A stretch of 29,040 nt of DNA from Armatimonadaceae bacterium (GCA_030446525.1 JAUJNC010000018.1:17489-46528), one strand, 5' to 3'; shown: positions 14,905 through 23,104, counted from the first letter of the stretch. Notes: generated by a model from the letters alone, not told the origin. Translations and numbers: made by a program.

Positions 14905-16413
14905 ATGAAACCTACGCGGTTCATCAAGATCGTTTTCGCTCTGGCTTTTGTTTTGCCGGCCCTGGGCCGGCCGGCAGGCGCCCAGTCGTTTACGGCCGTC
15001 GGGGCGCGGGCCCTGCCCAACTACAACGGGAAGCCCCTGGAGGTCCATTTTGCGGGCCTCGCCCCCCGGCAGACCTTCCATGTCGCTCCCTCGGGGAACG
15101 ATGCAAACCCGGGTTCCGCCCGGCTCCCCTGGAAGACGATCAAAAAGGCGGCCCGCACGCTGCTGGCGGGGCAGGCGGCTTACGTGCACGCCGGCACCTA
15201 TGCGGAGGACCGGATCACCGCGACGAACGCGGGGACCGCGGCCTCGCCGATCTGGCTGATGGCGGCCCCCAACGAGAAGGTCGTGCTCCGCGGGACCGCC
15301 GGCCGCGACGCGCCGTTCTTCGTGCTCTCGAAAAACTGGTGGGTGCTGGACGGCTTCACCGTCGACGCGGCGGGGCAGAAGGGCAACGCCGTCGCGATCC
15401 TGGCGAGCTACTGCATAGTCAACCGCGTCCACGCCAAGAACGGGACCGGGTCCTCGGCCATAGGCATCCGGAACGCCCAGGACGTGGCCCTGCTCAACAG
15501 CCAGATTCACGACTACCGGGCCACCGAACCCTCGGGCGCCCGCAAGGACAGCCACGGCGTGCTCGTCCTGCCGGACAGCGCCCGCGTGCTCATCCGGGGC
15601 AACGCGTCCTGGGGCAACAGCGGGGACGCCGTCCAGTGCATGGGCTTCGACCACACCACGGGCACCAACCACCCCACGGACGTCACGATCGAGGGCAACC
15701 GCTTCGGCAGCAGCCAGCCCGCCGCGGAGCCGCAAGCTCTGGAGATCGTGGCCGACTTCGAGAACGCGATCGACATCAAGAGCTGCCACTACGTCACGGT
15801 CCGCGGCAACAAGCTCATGGGCTACCGCAACCCCGCGGGCGAAACGTCGGGCGGGGCGGCCATCGTCGCCCACTACCAGGCCCACAGCATTCTCATCGAG
15901 TACAACCGGATCTGGGGCTGCGGGATGGCCGCCTCCCTGGGCTCCAAACTCAACTACGGCCTGGGCGACGTCGTGTTCCGCCGGAACCTAGTCTTCGACC
16001 TCAAGTCGGAGAATGGGAAGGGCCGCGGGGTCTACGTCGCGCTCGCGCGGTCCGCCGAGGTCTACTTCAACACGTTCTATAACATCCCGACGGAGGCGAT
16101 CAACATCGGCTCCGAGGGCCGGGTGGACCGGGTGGTCGTCGTCAACAACATCGTCACGGGCGCCGGGTACGGGCTGGCGCTCTACCGTCCCAACACGCCC
16201 AACCTGACGGTTCAGCGCAACCTGTTCTGGGAGACGGCGGCCGGCATTCCGGCCGGCTCGCTCGTGGCTGACCCGCGGTTTGTGCCTGATCCGATCAACA
16301 ACGACTTCTATACGCAGCCCGGATCGCCGGCTCGGGACGTTGCCTTGCCTGCTCCTACCGGCGAAACATTCTACGGCAGCGGTCCGGATCTGGGCTTCCT
16401 CGAAAGTCCGTAG
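14905..16413 (+). CDS. Secreted right-handed beta-helix protein (DUF1565-like start)
   Basis: 502 residues. AGAAGGAG precedes ATG 14905. The signal peptide (M-K-P-T-R-F-I-K-I-V ... P-A-G-A) ends near residue 26. About residues 55-110 carry F-H-V-A-P-S-G-N-D-A-N-P-G-S, then P-W-K-T-I-K-K-A and A-Y-V-H-A-G-T-Y, typical of the first rungs of pectate-lyase-like beta-helices. The rest has repeated short N-rich strands such as V-L-I-R-G-N-A-S-W-G-N-S-G-D-A-V and V-V-V-N-N-I-V-T-G. The C-terminus has the common D-P-R-F-V-P-D...F-Y-T-Q-P-G-S-P-A-R-D. It probably binds or cleaves an acidic polysaccharide outside the cell, but no catalytic residue could be assigned. The first gene of the 9.4-kb cassette, it is directly preceded by the duplicated leader. 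Confidence 0.85.
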   Translation: MKPTRFIKIVFALAFVLPALGRPAGAQSFTAVGARALPNYNGKPLEVHFAGLAPRQTFHVAPSGNDANPGSARLPWKTIKKAARTLLAGQAAYVHAGTYAEDRITATNAGTAASPIWLMAAPNEKVVLRGTAGRDAPFFVLSKNWWVLDGFTVDAAGQKGNAVAILASYCIVNRVHAKNGTGSSAIGIRNAQDVALLNSQIHDYRATEPSGARKDSHGVLVLPDSARVLIRGNASWGNSGDAVQCMGFDHTTGTNHPTDVTIEGNRFGSSQPAAEPQALEIVADFENAIDIKSCHYVTVRGNKLMGYRNPAGETSGGAAIVAHYQAHSILIEYNRIWGCGMAASLGSKLNYGLGDVVFRRNLVFDLKSENGKGRGVYVALARSAEVYFNTFYNIPTEAINIGSEGRVDRVVVVNNIVTGAGYGLALYRPNTPNLTVQRNLFWETAAGIPAGSLVADPRFVPDPINNDFYTQPGSPARDVALPAPTGETFYGSGPDLGFLESP

Positions 16414-16471
16414 AGCTTGGACCCCTTGGCCGAGGCCACTCCCCGGCGTGGGTTTCGAGTTCGACTACGGT

Positions 16472-16503
16472 GGGTCCGGACCCGCTACGGCGGGTCCGGA
16501 CCC
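16472..16503. terminator. Doubled 12-bp palindrome between convergent genes
   Basis: GGGTCCGGACCC occurs twice (16472-16483 and 16492-16503), separated by eight bases. Each copy is self-complementary and the two can also pair with each other. It lies between the convergent beta-helix and isochorismatase-like genes, where a bidirectional terminator would be expected, but no T run follows. A protein-binding or repeat function is equally possible. Confidence 0.4.
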
Positions 16504-16645
16504 ACCCGGCTCGCGCTCGCCCTGCCCGCCGACGCGCCCCGCGACGAGAACAGCGCCTTCGAGCGGCACCAGGACTTTCAACCGGGCGGTGGTGGCGAGG
16601 CGGCCTTGCGCCCGGGCGGGCGGCTGATCCGGGACCGGGCCGACC

Positions 16646-17176
16646 TCAGGGGAAGCTGGCGGCGCCGCTCCGGACCTGGCGCCCGCCGATGAGCCGGCGC
16701 AGGAGCCGCAGCCCCGTCTCGTGCGCCTCCACTCCGGCGTGGCTGGCACAGGCGTCCGCCAGAACCACGGGCTCGATGCCCCGCTCGAAGCCGTCCACCG
16801 CCGTCTTGAGCACGCAGCAGTCGGTGTCCACCCCGCACACGAACAGGCGCGTGACGCCTTGATCCCGCACGTAAGCGGCGAACGCGTCCGTGAAGGCCGT
16901 GTAGCCGTGCTTGACGAAGACGCGCCCGCGCGCGGCATGGAGCTCGAGCGGCGGCGCCAGCAGCGTGCCCGGCTCGGCCATCAGGCCCGACCAGCCGATC
17001 CAGCGCTCGTAGGCGCTGCCCGGCGTGTTCACGAAGCGGGTGAAGGCCAAGGGCACGCCGGCGGCCTTGGCGCGCCCCAGCAGCCCCAGCACGGCGCCGA
17101 CCACGGGCTCTGTGTGCCGGTTCAGGAAGCCCTGCTGCACGTCGATCACCAGGAGTAGATCGCCCCCACCAGCCAT
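16646..17176 (-). CDS. Isochorismatase-family cysteine hydrolase
   Basis: A 176-residue soluble alpha/beta hydrolase of the isochorismatase/nicotinamidase type. The catalytic triad is visible: Asp12 in L-L-V-I-D-V-Q-Q-G-F, Lys89 in V-F-V-K-H-G-Y-T-A-F and Cys121 in C-G-V-D-T-D-C-C-V. The substrate cannot be told from sequence; family members hydrolyse amides or vinyl ethers such as nicotinamide, N-carbamoyl compounds or isochorismate. ATG 17176 follows an AGGGGTG ribosome site; a longer reading to 17461 is open but not needed. The gene is convergent with the beta-helix gene and divergent from the secreted-protein gene. Confidence 0.87.
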   Translation of the reverse strand: MAGGGDLLLVIDVQQGFLNRHTEPVVGAVLGLLGRAKAAGVPLAFTRFVNTPGSAYERWIGWSGLMAEPGTLLAPPLELHAARGRVFVKHGYTAFTDAFAAYVRDQGVTRLFVCGVDTDCCVLKTAVDGFERGIEPVVLADACASHAGVEAHETGLRLLRRLIGGRQVRSGAASFP

Positions 17177-17230
17177 CGGGCTCACCCCTTCCGTCGCGCT
17201 CCCTTCGCGGGCGCCGCCGTTCTTTGCGGC

Positions 17231-17236
17231 ATTATA
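17231..17236 (-). promoter_or_regulatory. Possible -10 box for the isochorismatase-like gene
   Basis: Read leftward, the sequence is TATAAT, 55 bp before the start codon. No clear -35 was seen. The surrounding 300 bp (17177-17478) hold no other recognisable feature. Confidence 0.35.
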
Positions 17237-17478
17237 CTCTCCTACGGTGCAGCAATCCCCGCGCCCCCTGCCGACGCGCAATCGTGAACCGAAGCGAGCC
17301 CTCCGCGCCACCCGTGGCAATGGGCGCCGTACCCCGGGGCCTCCCCCGCGGCGCGCCTTCAGCCGGATCGCCCGGTTGCCCGACGAGCCTTTATCAGAAT
17401 TATCGGGACGGTATGATAACTCTTTTGCCGGGCCAGACACTATGTATTTGTGCGGGTTCATGCTGGAAGGAGACGTCA

Positions 17479-17757
17479 GTGTCTGCGAGCGACACGCGAC
17501 GGGATTGGCAGCGCGACAATTCCCAAGAACTAGAGCGGCTCCTCCCCTGCATCCGCCGATCCGGTTGCTTTGGTTTGCTCAGTGTGGCGGACGCGACCGG
17601 CAGCACCGTGCCCGGACCGGCTCGCGATTCTGGTCAGCCAGAACCGAGGCAATGCGGCAGCCGGGCGCGGAACTCGTCAACCTTGGTTGTGTGGCTTCGT
17701 CAGCACGCAGCCACCGTCAAGAAAGGAAAAGATCCTCATGAAGTTGTTGGGGGTTGA
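17479..17757 (+). CDS. Small ORF of unknown function
   Basis: A 92-codon frame starting GTG (S-A-S-D-T-R-R-D-W-Q-R) with AAGGAG six bases upstream. It includes R-L-L-P-C-I-R-R-S-G-C-F-G-L-L and ends in E-V-V-G-G. It overlaps the start of the next gene (17738) by 20 bp, which would allow translational coupling. I recognise no family, and the composition is only moderately protein-like. It may instead be untranslated leader. Confidence 0.3.
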   Translation: MSASDTRRDWQRDNSQELERLLPCIRRSGCFGLLSVADATGSTVPGPARDSGQPEPRQCGSRARNSSTLVVWLRQHAATVKKGKDPHEVVGG

Positions 17758-18679
17758 TGTCACAAACCCGCGTTACGTCGTCACCCTGCTCGTCTGCCTG
17801 ACGGCTCACGGCCCGGCACTCGCGGGGCGTTTCCAGCTGCGCGAAGGCAACGGGGGCACGCAAGGCCACGTCTACACGGTCTCGGATCATCAGAACCGGG
17901 TGGTCAGAAAAGGGGACTGGGGTTTTACCAACGATGAGGCGAGGTCGGTGCGCCTCCAGTACGCTAAGCCCGGCACGTGGCTGCGCGTCTTCGACGATTC
18001 GGACGGCAGGACGAACGACGACTGGGCGGAGATCTACGTCAGGAAGGCGGCCCGGGACATCGTCATACCGACGTTTCAACAGAACGCGGACAACGAGTAC
18101 TACTGGATAAGGTATTACAGGAAGAACGGCCTCGACGGCAAAGTCTCGCGCGTCCAGGTCATCGCGGCTCCGTACCCCGCGCGCGGCGCCACCGCCGCCG
18201 AGCGGCTGGACGACCTGTTGGCGCCGGCCTACAGCTACTGGCCCCACAAGAAGGGTGAGGCGTACGAGCACACCAGCCAGAACAGCAACTACCGCGTTTG
18301 GATCCCGGAGATCTCCGAAGCGCCCGACGGCAGTCTGTTCGTGTCCGCGAAGCTCGACCACATCCGGGGATGGGCGACAGATGATCACGCGATCATCACC
18401 CTTCGTTTCACCCGGGATGGCATGCTCCAAAGTGCAGACTCAACGATTATTTTGGCCGATGACAGGGTGTTCACTGCATCCATCGAAGCAGCCAGGGATC
18501 TGGCGGAGGTGATAAACAGCAAGGAAGGTCGCATCGCTGTCGCTTCCGTTAAATTGGCCCAGAAGCTCTACGTGGATCTGCTGAGCTTGGGGGAGGGCGG
18601 CGGGCGAGCCCACTTCCCTGCGGTGGTCGGGCACCACATCAACCACATCGGGATGGCGGGCGTGGCCGCGACCCGGTAA
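17738..18679 (+). CDS. Secreted protein with crystallin-like N-terminal region
   Basis: 313 residues. AAAGGA precedes ATG 17738. The signal peptide ends near residue 29 (P-A-L-A before G-R-F). Residues about 30-110 read F-Q-L-R-E-G-N-G-G-T-Q, N-D-E-A-R-S-V-R-L and L-R-V-F-D-D-S-D-G-R-T-N-D-D-W-A-E-I-Y-V. That pattern is reminiscent of beta/gamma-crystallin-type or other calcium-binding beta-sandwich folds; membership is not certain. The remaining about 200 residues are of unknown type, with Y-W-I-R-Y-Y and H-I-R-G-W-A-T-D-D-H. The last segment has A-V-V-G-H-H-I-N-H-I-G. A lipoprotein gene follows after 13 bp, so the pair is probably co-transcribed and acts outside the membrane. Confidence 0.72.
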   Translation: MKLLGVDVTNPRYVVTLLVCLTAHGPALAGRFQLREGNGGTQGHVYTVSDHQNRVVRKGDWGFTNDEARSVRLQYAKPGTWLRVFDDSDGRTNDDWAEIYVRKAARDIVIPTFQQNADNEYYWIRYYRKNGLDGKVSRVQVIAAPYPARGATAAERLDDLLAPAYSYWPHKKGEAYEHTSQNSNYRVWIPEISEAPDGSLFVSAKLDHIRGWATDDHAIITLRFTRDGMLQSADSTIILADDRVFTASIEAARDLAEVINSKEGRIAVASVKLAQKLYVDLLSLGEGGGRAHFPAVVGHHINHIGMAGVAATR

Positions 18680-18692
18680 TGAGGTGAACTTG

Positions 18693-19079
18693 ATGAAAAG
18701 GTTATCTTGCTTGATGGCGCTGATGCTCCTGCTCCTGCTCTTGAATGGCTGCTTCTCCTCGTCCGGCTCGTCTTCGCACCTCCTGGACCGCAGCCGCAGC
18801 GCCGAGAGGCGGGCCGTGCCCTCGGCGGCGTATCCGCTGGCCGGGTTCTTCAAGCCCGACCGGTGCTCGGTCGGCAGGTTCGGCCTGGCGATCGCGCCGG
18901 CAGGAGGCGGCTATTACTCGGTGTCCTTCTGCGGGCCCGGCGGCTGCTTCAAGCCCGGCACCTACCGCCCCAACAGCCGCATCGTGGGGGATCGCAGCTA
19001 CCGGGTGATCAACAAGGACATCCTCGACGTGGGCGGCACGAGCGGCTTCAGCCGCTACGTGCGCTGCCCGTCGCGCTAA
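18693..19079 (+). CDS. Small Cys-containing lipoprotein
   Basis: 128 residues. ATG 18693 follows GAGGTG; a GTG at 18684 is also in frame. M-K-R-L-S-C, a run of leucines and L-L-N-G-C form a signal peptide with lipobox (lipidated Cys20). The mature part has four further Cys (R-C-S-V-G, S-F-C-G-P-G-G-C-F-K-P-G, Y-V-R-C-P), which could form two disulfides. It has repeated F-K-P-D/G words and no family that I recognise. It starts 13 bp after the crystallin-like protein gene and likely works with it at the cell envelope. Confidence 0.72.
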   Translation: MKRLSCLMALMLLLLLLNGCFSSSGSSSHLLDRSRSAERRAVPSAAYPLAGFFKPDRCSVGRFGLAIAPAGGGYYSVSFCGPGGCFKPGTYRPNSRIVGDRSYRVINKDILDVGGTSGFSRYVRCPSR

Positions 19080-19391
19080 GCGGCAGGACCAAGCGGCAGG
19101 ACTACCGGCGGCCCGACAGCAAGCGTTGCGGCGACCCGGTGTGCTCGCCGCTAAGGCCGGCTTCGCGCCGCTGATAGGGACGCAACGGCGCGGCACGAGA
19201 AGAGCTCGCCGCGTTGTAGGTTTGTGCGGCAGGCCCGGCGCTCCGTTGGCCGGCAAAACGGCGCGGTGCGCCGCACCATGCTCTTGAGGAGGCCCTTGGA
19301 TGCTCCACTGGTTGCGCAAGCGAAGACAAAGGAAGACAAAGACGGGCAGTCACCGCCGACGAGGTGCCGGGCTGTTTTGCTATTGGGGCTT
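19080..19391. other. Intergenic stretch with a short direct repeat
   Basis: AAGCGGCAGGAC is repeated at 19078-19089 and 19091-19102, overlapping the lipoprotein stop. AGGAGG precedes an ATG at 19300 that opens a basic peptide (M-L-H-W-L-R-K-R-R-Q-R-K). The frame then runs antisense into the pseudopilin fragment and does not look like a real gene. Nothing else was recognised. Confidence 0.4.
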
Positions 19392-20033
19392 CTACTTGTC
19401 GTCGAAGAGGCAGTTCGGCTCGCCCCAGCTCATCGCAGTGCCATCGCTTCTCTTGATCACCTGGTCCACGCGCATCGCCTTGGAGTGGCCGTCCGCGAAG
19501 GCCAAGTTGGCCATCTGCTGGTGGCGGGGGAAGGGCCGGCGGTAGTTATTGCTGTCACACGTCGATTGCGCCCAACGCCAGCAGATGTTCCGGCTGGGGT
19601 TCCTGGCCGGGAAGTGCATATCGTGATCAACGCTGCCTCCCTCTTTCCAGGTGGACGGGTCCAGTTCGCTCGTCGGGGCCCCACTCAGACGCGCCGCGTC
19701 GCCGAAGATGATCGTGCCTGCCGGTTCGGCAATCGCGGCCACAGGCGTGAAATCGAAGGTCTGCCGGTTGTAGCCATAGCTGCTGGTGCTCCCCGAAGTT
19801 GTATTGGTCTTGAACGAGGCGCTGGGGCAGTCATTGATCTGTTTGTTCTTCGTGTACGAATGGAACACCAGGACCCATCGCTGACTGGCGCCATTGAGGG
19901 AGGCAGGAAACACCTCGTCGTAATCCTGCCCATACATCATCATGCCGCTTGAGAGTTGCTTGGTGTTGCTCAGACAAGCGGTCTGCCGGGCCTTCTCGCG
20001 GGCCTGTGCGAACACGGGAAAAAGGATGGCGGC
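19392..20033 (-). pseudogene. Type II secretion-like pseudopilin (DUF1559/H-X9-DG type), N-terminus missing
   Basis: The frame begins A-A-I-L-F-P-V-F-A-Q-A-R-E-K-A-R, the second half of the prepilin helix. The leader peptide and the G-F-T-L-I-E-L-L part that should precede it are absent. After the junction at about 20033 the sequence belongs to a BTAD regulator instead. The globular part is intact: L-S-N-T-K-Q-L, M-Y-G-Q-D-Y-D-E-V-F-P and a C-terminal H-Q-Q-M-A-N-L-A-F-A-D-G-H-S-K-A, the H-X9-DG motif. Without the prepilin peptidase site the protein cannot be processed. An internal GTG (20015) could start a soluble version, but no ribosome site supports it. Confidence 0.82.
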
Positions 20034-20684
20034 CCCAACTCGCGATACTGACGCAGAGCCGCCGCCGGCTCTCCCGCGGCGAGCAGAAGGCGCATCAGAT
20101 CTTGATGCGCCTCCTCACGCCACGGGTCGAGCGTCAGCGCGCGGCGCACATAGGCCAGGGCCCGGGACAGCTCGCCGGCACGCTCCAGGAGCCGGCTCAG
20201 CCTGGTGTACGGCCTCCAGGAACCGCTGGCCCAGCCGCTCCCGCTCGGTCAGGAGCCAGTCCTCGTAATAGCCGGGCAGCAGCGCACCGGCGTACAGATC
20301 CGCGGCCTGCGCCAGACGCTGCAGGCGCTCACCCTCGCCCCGGGCCTGGGCCGCTAAGCGCAGGCCCTGCTCGAAGGCGGCGACATCGGTGCTGAAGGCA
20401 GCGGGGCTGAGTTCTACCGAGAAGCGGTCGGCGACGATGACCGAGCCGGCAGGCACGCCCGGGGCTTCGAGCTGGTTTCTAAGCGAGGAAAGCGCCAGGC
20501 TCAGGTTGTGCCGGCCGGACTCGGGGCTCGCTTGGGGCCAGAGCAGATCGATCAGGATCTCGCGCGGGTGGCTGCGCCCCGGGTGGTAAGCCAGGTACGC
20601 CAGCAGCGCCCCGGTCTTGTGGGTCAGGACGAGGGCGGCTTGCTGGACAGGACACGGCTGTCCGGCGAGCGCCGCTTCCGGCAT
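20034..20684 (-). pseudogene. BTAD/SARP-type transcriptional regulator remnant, frameshifted and truncated
   Basis: On the minus strand, K-T-G-A-L-L-A-Y-L-A-Y-H and S-H-P-R-E-I-L-I-D-L-L-W-P mark the winged-helix DNA-binding domain. L-L-P-G-Y-Y-E-D-W and E-R-E-R-L-G-Q-R-F-L-E-A start the BTAD domain. A frameshift near 20200-20212 moves the reading; in the new frame it continues R-L-S-R-L-L-E-R-A-G-E-L-S, then H-Q-D-L-M-R-L-L-L-A-A-G-E-P and L-R-Q-Y-R-E-L. It breaks off at about 20034, where a beheaded pseudopilin begins. The usual first about 20 residues of the family are also unclear; ATG 20684 is only a nominal start. No functional regulator can be made. Confidence 0.82.
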
Positions 20685-21195
20685 CGTTTTGGTCTGCTCG
20701 CGCGCGGGGGTGTCCGCGCCAGTCGGGCCTTGACGAGGATTCCCCCCTCGATCAGCTCCCCGCGCCCATCGCCCGCCCGCCCCATCAGGACGGCGACCCG
20801 CGTCTTCTACGACCTGCCGCCCGGCAAAAGGAAGCAGCAGAAGGGTCGACCACGGGCAAGGAGCGCAGCGACGCAGTGACGGCCAGAAGCACAAAGCTTA
20901 GGAGTGGGCCAAGCAAGAGCAGGGCTGGAAGGAGCACACTGAGCCCAAAGGTAAAGCGCGTGTGAAAACGCTAAACTACAGTTCCAGTAACAAACTACGG
21001 CTCTGCTAAGGATTGCCGCCCAACGGCACAAGCTCATCAGCACGCAGAACTTAACCTTCGCCAATTGGCAGCTGGCAACATTCGCATCCGGTGCGACGTC
21101 TTGTCAGGCCGCCTGGGTCCGTGAGTTTTGGCGTGCCGCCTCTATGCAGGTGGGGCCGCCATAGAGTATTTGAAGGGGTGACAATTACCGCGACA
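20685..21195. other. Intergenic region before the IS256-type element
   Basis: About 500 bp without a gene I can support. The first 100 bp may include degraded N-terminal coding sequence of the BTAD regulator (G-E-L-I-E-G-G-I-L-V-K-A-R-L-A-R is readable on the minus strand). AAGGGGTG at 21173-21180 recurs directly after the 3' end of the IS256-type element. Confidence 0.35.
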
Positions 21196-21270
21196 TGTGA
21201 CCCACTAGCATACTCTAAATGTAAAAAATATAATATATATCTTGTTTACTCATGTTACGCGGTCGGGGTG

Positions 21271-21279
21271 TGGTATAAT
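21271..21279 (+). promoter_or_regulatory. Extended -10 promoter of the IS256 transposase
   Basis: TGGTATAAT provides a TGn extended -10 with a perfect TATAAT, about 90 bp upstream of the transposase start and inside the element. No strong -35 was found. Confidence 0.5.
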
Positions 21280-21368
21280 GGCGGCTCACGTCTTCCTCGC
21301 TCCTCTGCGCACGGTAACGTCTGGTATCTTGTGGGTTAACCATTCTGATTCTGGAGAGGTTAGCCTTG

Positions 21369-22547
21369 ATGACACGAGACGAGATAGCAGACTCCGCAAG
21401 CCTTGCCGTCAGCGAGCGCATCCGCCTGGCGGTAAAAGCCGTGCTGGAACAGATCCTGGATGAAGAGATGGGCGGGCACGTGGGTGCTCGTCACCGGGAA
21501 CGCACGCCCAGCAGAACCGGCGAGAGGAACGGCAGCTATGGCCGAGACCTGATCACGCCGGTGGGCAAGATCGAGCAACTGCGGGTGCCAAGAGATCGGG
21601 AAGGCACCTTCACCACCGCGGTGTTCGAGGAGTACCACCGAAGCACCGGCGAGGTGGAAGATGCGATCCTGGAGATGTGGCTCCAGGGTATCAGTCAGAG
21701 GAAGATCGCTGAAGTTACGCAGAAACTCGGAGCGGTTCGGATCGGCAAGGATGCCGTCAGCCGCATTGCTCAAAGGCTGGAAGGAGAACTGGCCGCCTTT
21801 CGGCAGCGGCGCCTGGAGCTTTCGTATCCGTACCTCTACCTGGATGCGACGTATTTGAAGGTCAACTGGGGCAGCCACGTGGGCGACCTGGCGGTCCTGG
21901 TGGCGGTGGGGGTCAATGAGGCTGGGTATCGGGAGGTGCTTTCGGTGGAGTCCTTCGCCGGTGAGCGGACAGAGGCTTACCGCAGCCTGCTCAAGGGACT
22001 GCTCCAGCGTGGTCTTAGTGGGGTCTCCCTGGTTATCTGCTATGACCATGAGGCCATCAAGAAAGCGGTGGCGATGGAACTGCCCGGGGTGCTGTGGCAG
22101 CGGTGCGTGGTGCATTTCATGAGGAACGTCTTGGCCAAGGTGCCCAACAGTGAAGCGGCGGCAGTTGCCGCGGATCTGAAGTCCATCTTCGCGGTCAACC
22201 GCCGGGAGGATGCCAATGCTATAGCCGAGGCGTTCTGCACGCGCTGGCAGAAGCGCTTTGCCGGTGCGGTGAACGTGCTCCAGTCTGGGCTGGAATCGGC
22301 CTTGGTGTATCTGGCCTTTCCGTCTTCACATCAGCGTTTGATCCGCTCCACCAATGGTCTGGAGCGTCTGTTCGAGGAGGTCAAGCGCCGCACCCGGGTG
22401 GTGCGTATCTTCCCTAACGAGTCCTCGGCACTGGCGCTTTCCACGGCCGTGGCGCTGCGGGCCAGTGAGGATTGGGCGCTGCGTCGCTACCTGGATATGG
22501 AGCCCTACAACGCCTGGAAAGAAGAGCGAGAAAGCGGCCAAAGATAA
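21369..22547 (+). CDS. IS256-family transposase
   Basis: A 392-residue mutator-type DDE transposase, full length for the family. GGAGAGG precedes ATG 21369. Family words include M-G-G-H-V-G-A, E-R-N-G-S-Y, Q-G-I-S-Q-R-K-I-A and L-Y-L-D-A-T-Y-L-K-V (Asp159). Also present are V-I-C-Y-D-H-E-A-I (Asp226), W-Q-R-C-V-V-H-F-M-R-N and N-G-L-E-R-L-F-E-E-V-K-R-R-T-R-V-V-R-I-F-P-N (Glu332). All three acidic residues are present, so it should be active. Only one copy lies in the window. It separates the BTAD/pseudopilin scar from the lipoprotein and protease genes. Confidence 0.95.
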   Translation: MTRDEIADSASLAVSERIRLAVKAVLEQILDEEMGGHVGARHRERTPSRTGERNGSYGRDLITPVGKIEQLRVPRDREGTFTTAVFEEYHRSTGEVEDAILEMWLQGISQRKIAEVTQKLGAVRIGKDAVSRIAQRLEGELAAFRQRRLELSYPYLYLDATYLKVNWGSHVGDLAVLVAVGVNEAGYREVLSVESFAGERTEAYRSLLKGLLQRGLSGVSLVICYDHEAIKKAVAMELPGVLWQRCVVHFMRNVLAKVPNSEAAAVAADLKSIFAVNRREDANAIAEAFCTRWQKRFAGAVNVLQSGLESALVYLAFPSSHQRLIRSTNGLERLFEEVKRRTRVVRIFPNESSALALSTAVALRASEDWALRRYLDMEPYNAWKEERESGQR

Positions 22548-22756
22548 ACCCACAAACTACCAGACTTGACCTGCAGTGGGTCACAAGGGGTGCGTTCTGA
22601 GGGGCTTGGCAGCGTGCAGGAACAATGCGCGAAGGAAGCGGTACACGTCGCGGCGTAAAACCCAAAGTGGGGCCGCTTGTCTACCCGCGCTCGTCTTTGG
22701 CGTAACCGTGGAAGAAAACGTAGTCCGCGGCCGTTAACGGCGGGAAGGGGACCCGG

Positions 22757-23104
22757 CTACTTACGGCGCAGCACCAGATCGGCGGGGGCGGTCTGGCCGC
22801 GCTTGACCGTGACGGCGCAGGTGCCGGCGGCGTATCCCGGCGCGCTGGCCGACAGGACGAAGCGGCCCGGCGGCAGGCCGGGCCAGCGGAACCGGCCGGC
22901 GGCGTCGGTCACCGGCGCGATCAAGGGCAGCGGCCCCCGGCTGGTCGTCTCTTTGATGACGATCGTCGCCCCGGGCAGCGGGCGGCCCTTGGCGTCGCGC
23001 ACGGTCACCAGGATGCTCCCCGTGGCGCCAGCGGGGAGGCTGCGGCGGGCGCAGCCTCCCCAAAGGGCGATCACGGACAGCAGGATGATCAGGATCTTAT
23101 TCAT
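22757..23104 (-). CDS. Lipoprotein with carboxypeptidase-regulatory-like domain
   Basis: 115 residues. M-N-K-I-L-I-I-L-L-S-V-I-A-L-W-G-G-C forms a lipoprotein-like signal (Cys18; W at -3 is unusual). The mature part is one beta-sandwich: G-S-I-L-V-T-V-R-D-A-K-G-R-P-L-P-G-A-T-I, then T-D-A-A-G-R-F-R-W and A-P-G-Y-A-A-G. This is the carboxypeptidase D regulatory-like fold found in many surface proteins. ATG 23104 has AGGAGG right upstream; a GTG three bases earlier is less likely. It lies 33 bp downstream of the V8-like protease gene on the same strand and is probably expressed with it. Confidence 0.8.
   Translation of the reverse strand: MNKILIILLSVIALWGGCARRSLPAGATGSILVTVRDAKGRPLPGATIVIKETTSRGPLPLIAPVTDAAGRFRWPGLPPGRFVLSASAPGYAAGTCAVTVKRGQTAPADLVLRRK

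Larger units (their letters stand above)
21196..22585 (+). mobile_element. IS256-family insertion sequence, ends approximate
   Basis: The transposase is flanked by an 11-bp inverted repeat, TGTGACCCACT at 21196-21206 and AGTGGGTCACA at 22575-22585. I take these as the approximate ends. No target duplication abuts them exactly. However, AAGGGGTG occurs at 21173-21180 and at 22585-22592, so the true left end might be at 21181. The upstream 70 bp are very AT-rich and hold the transposase promoter. Confidence 0.65.

Noticed and set aside
15339..16082. 247-codon frame within the beta-helix gene
   Set aside because: It is a shifted-frame shadow, rich in R, G, P and Q, of a gene with a clear signal peptide and beta-helix repeats.
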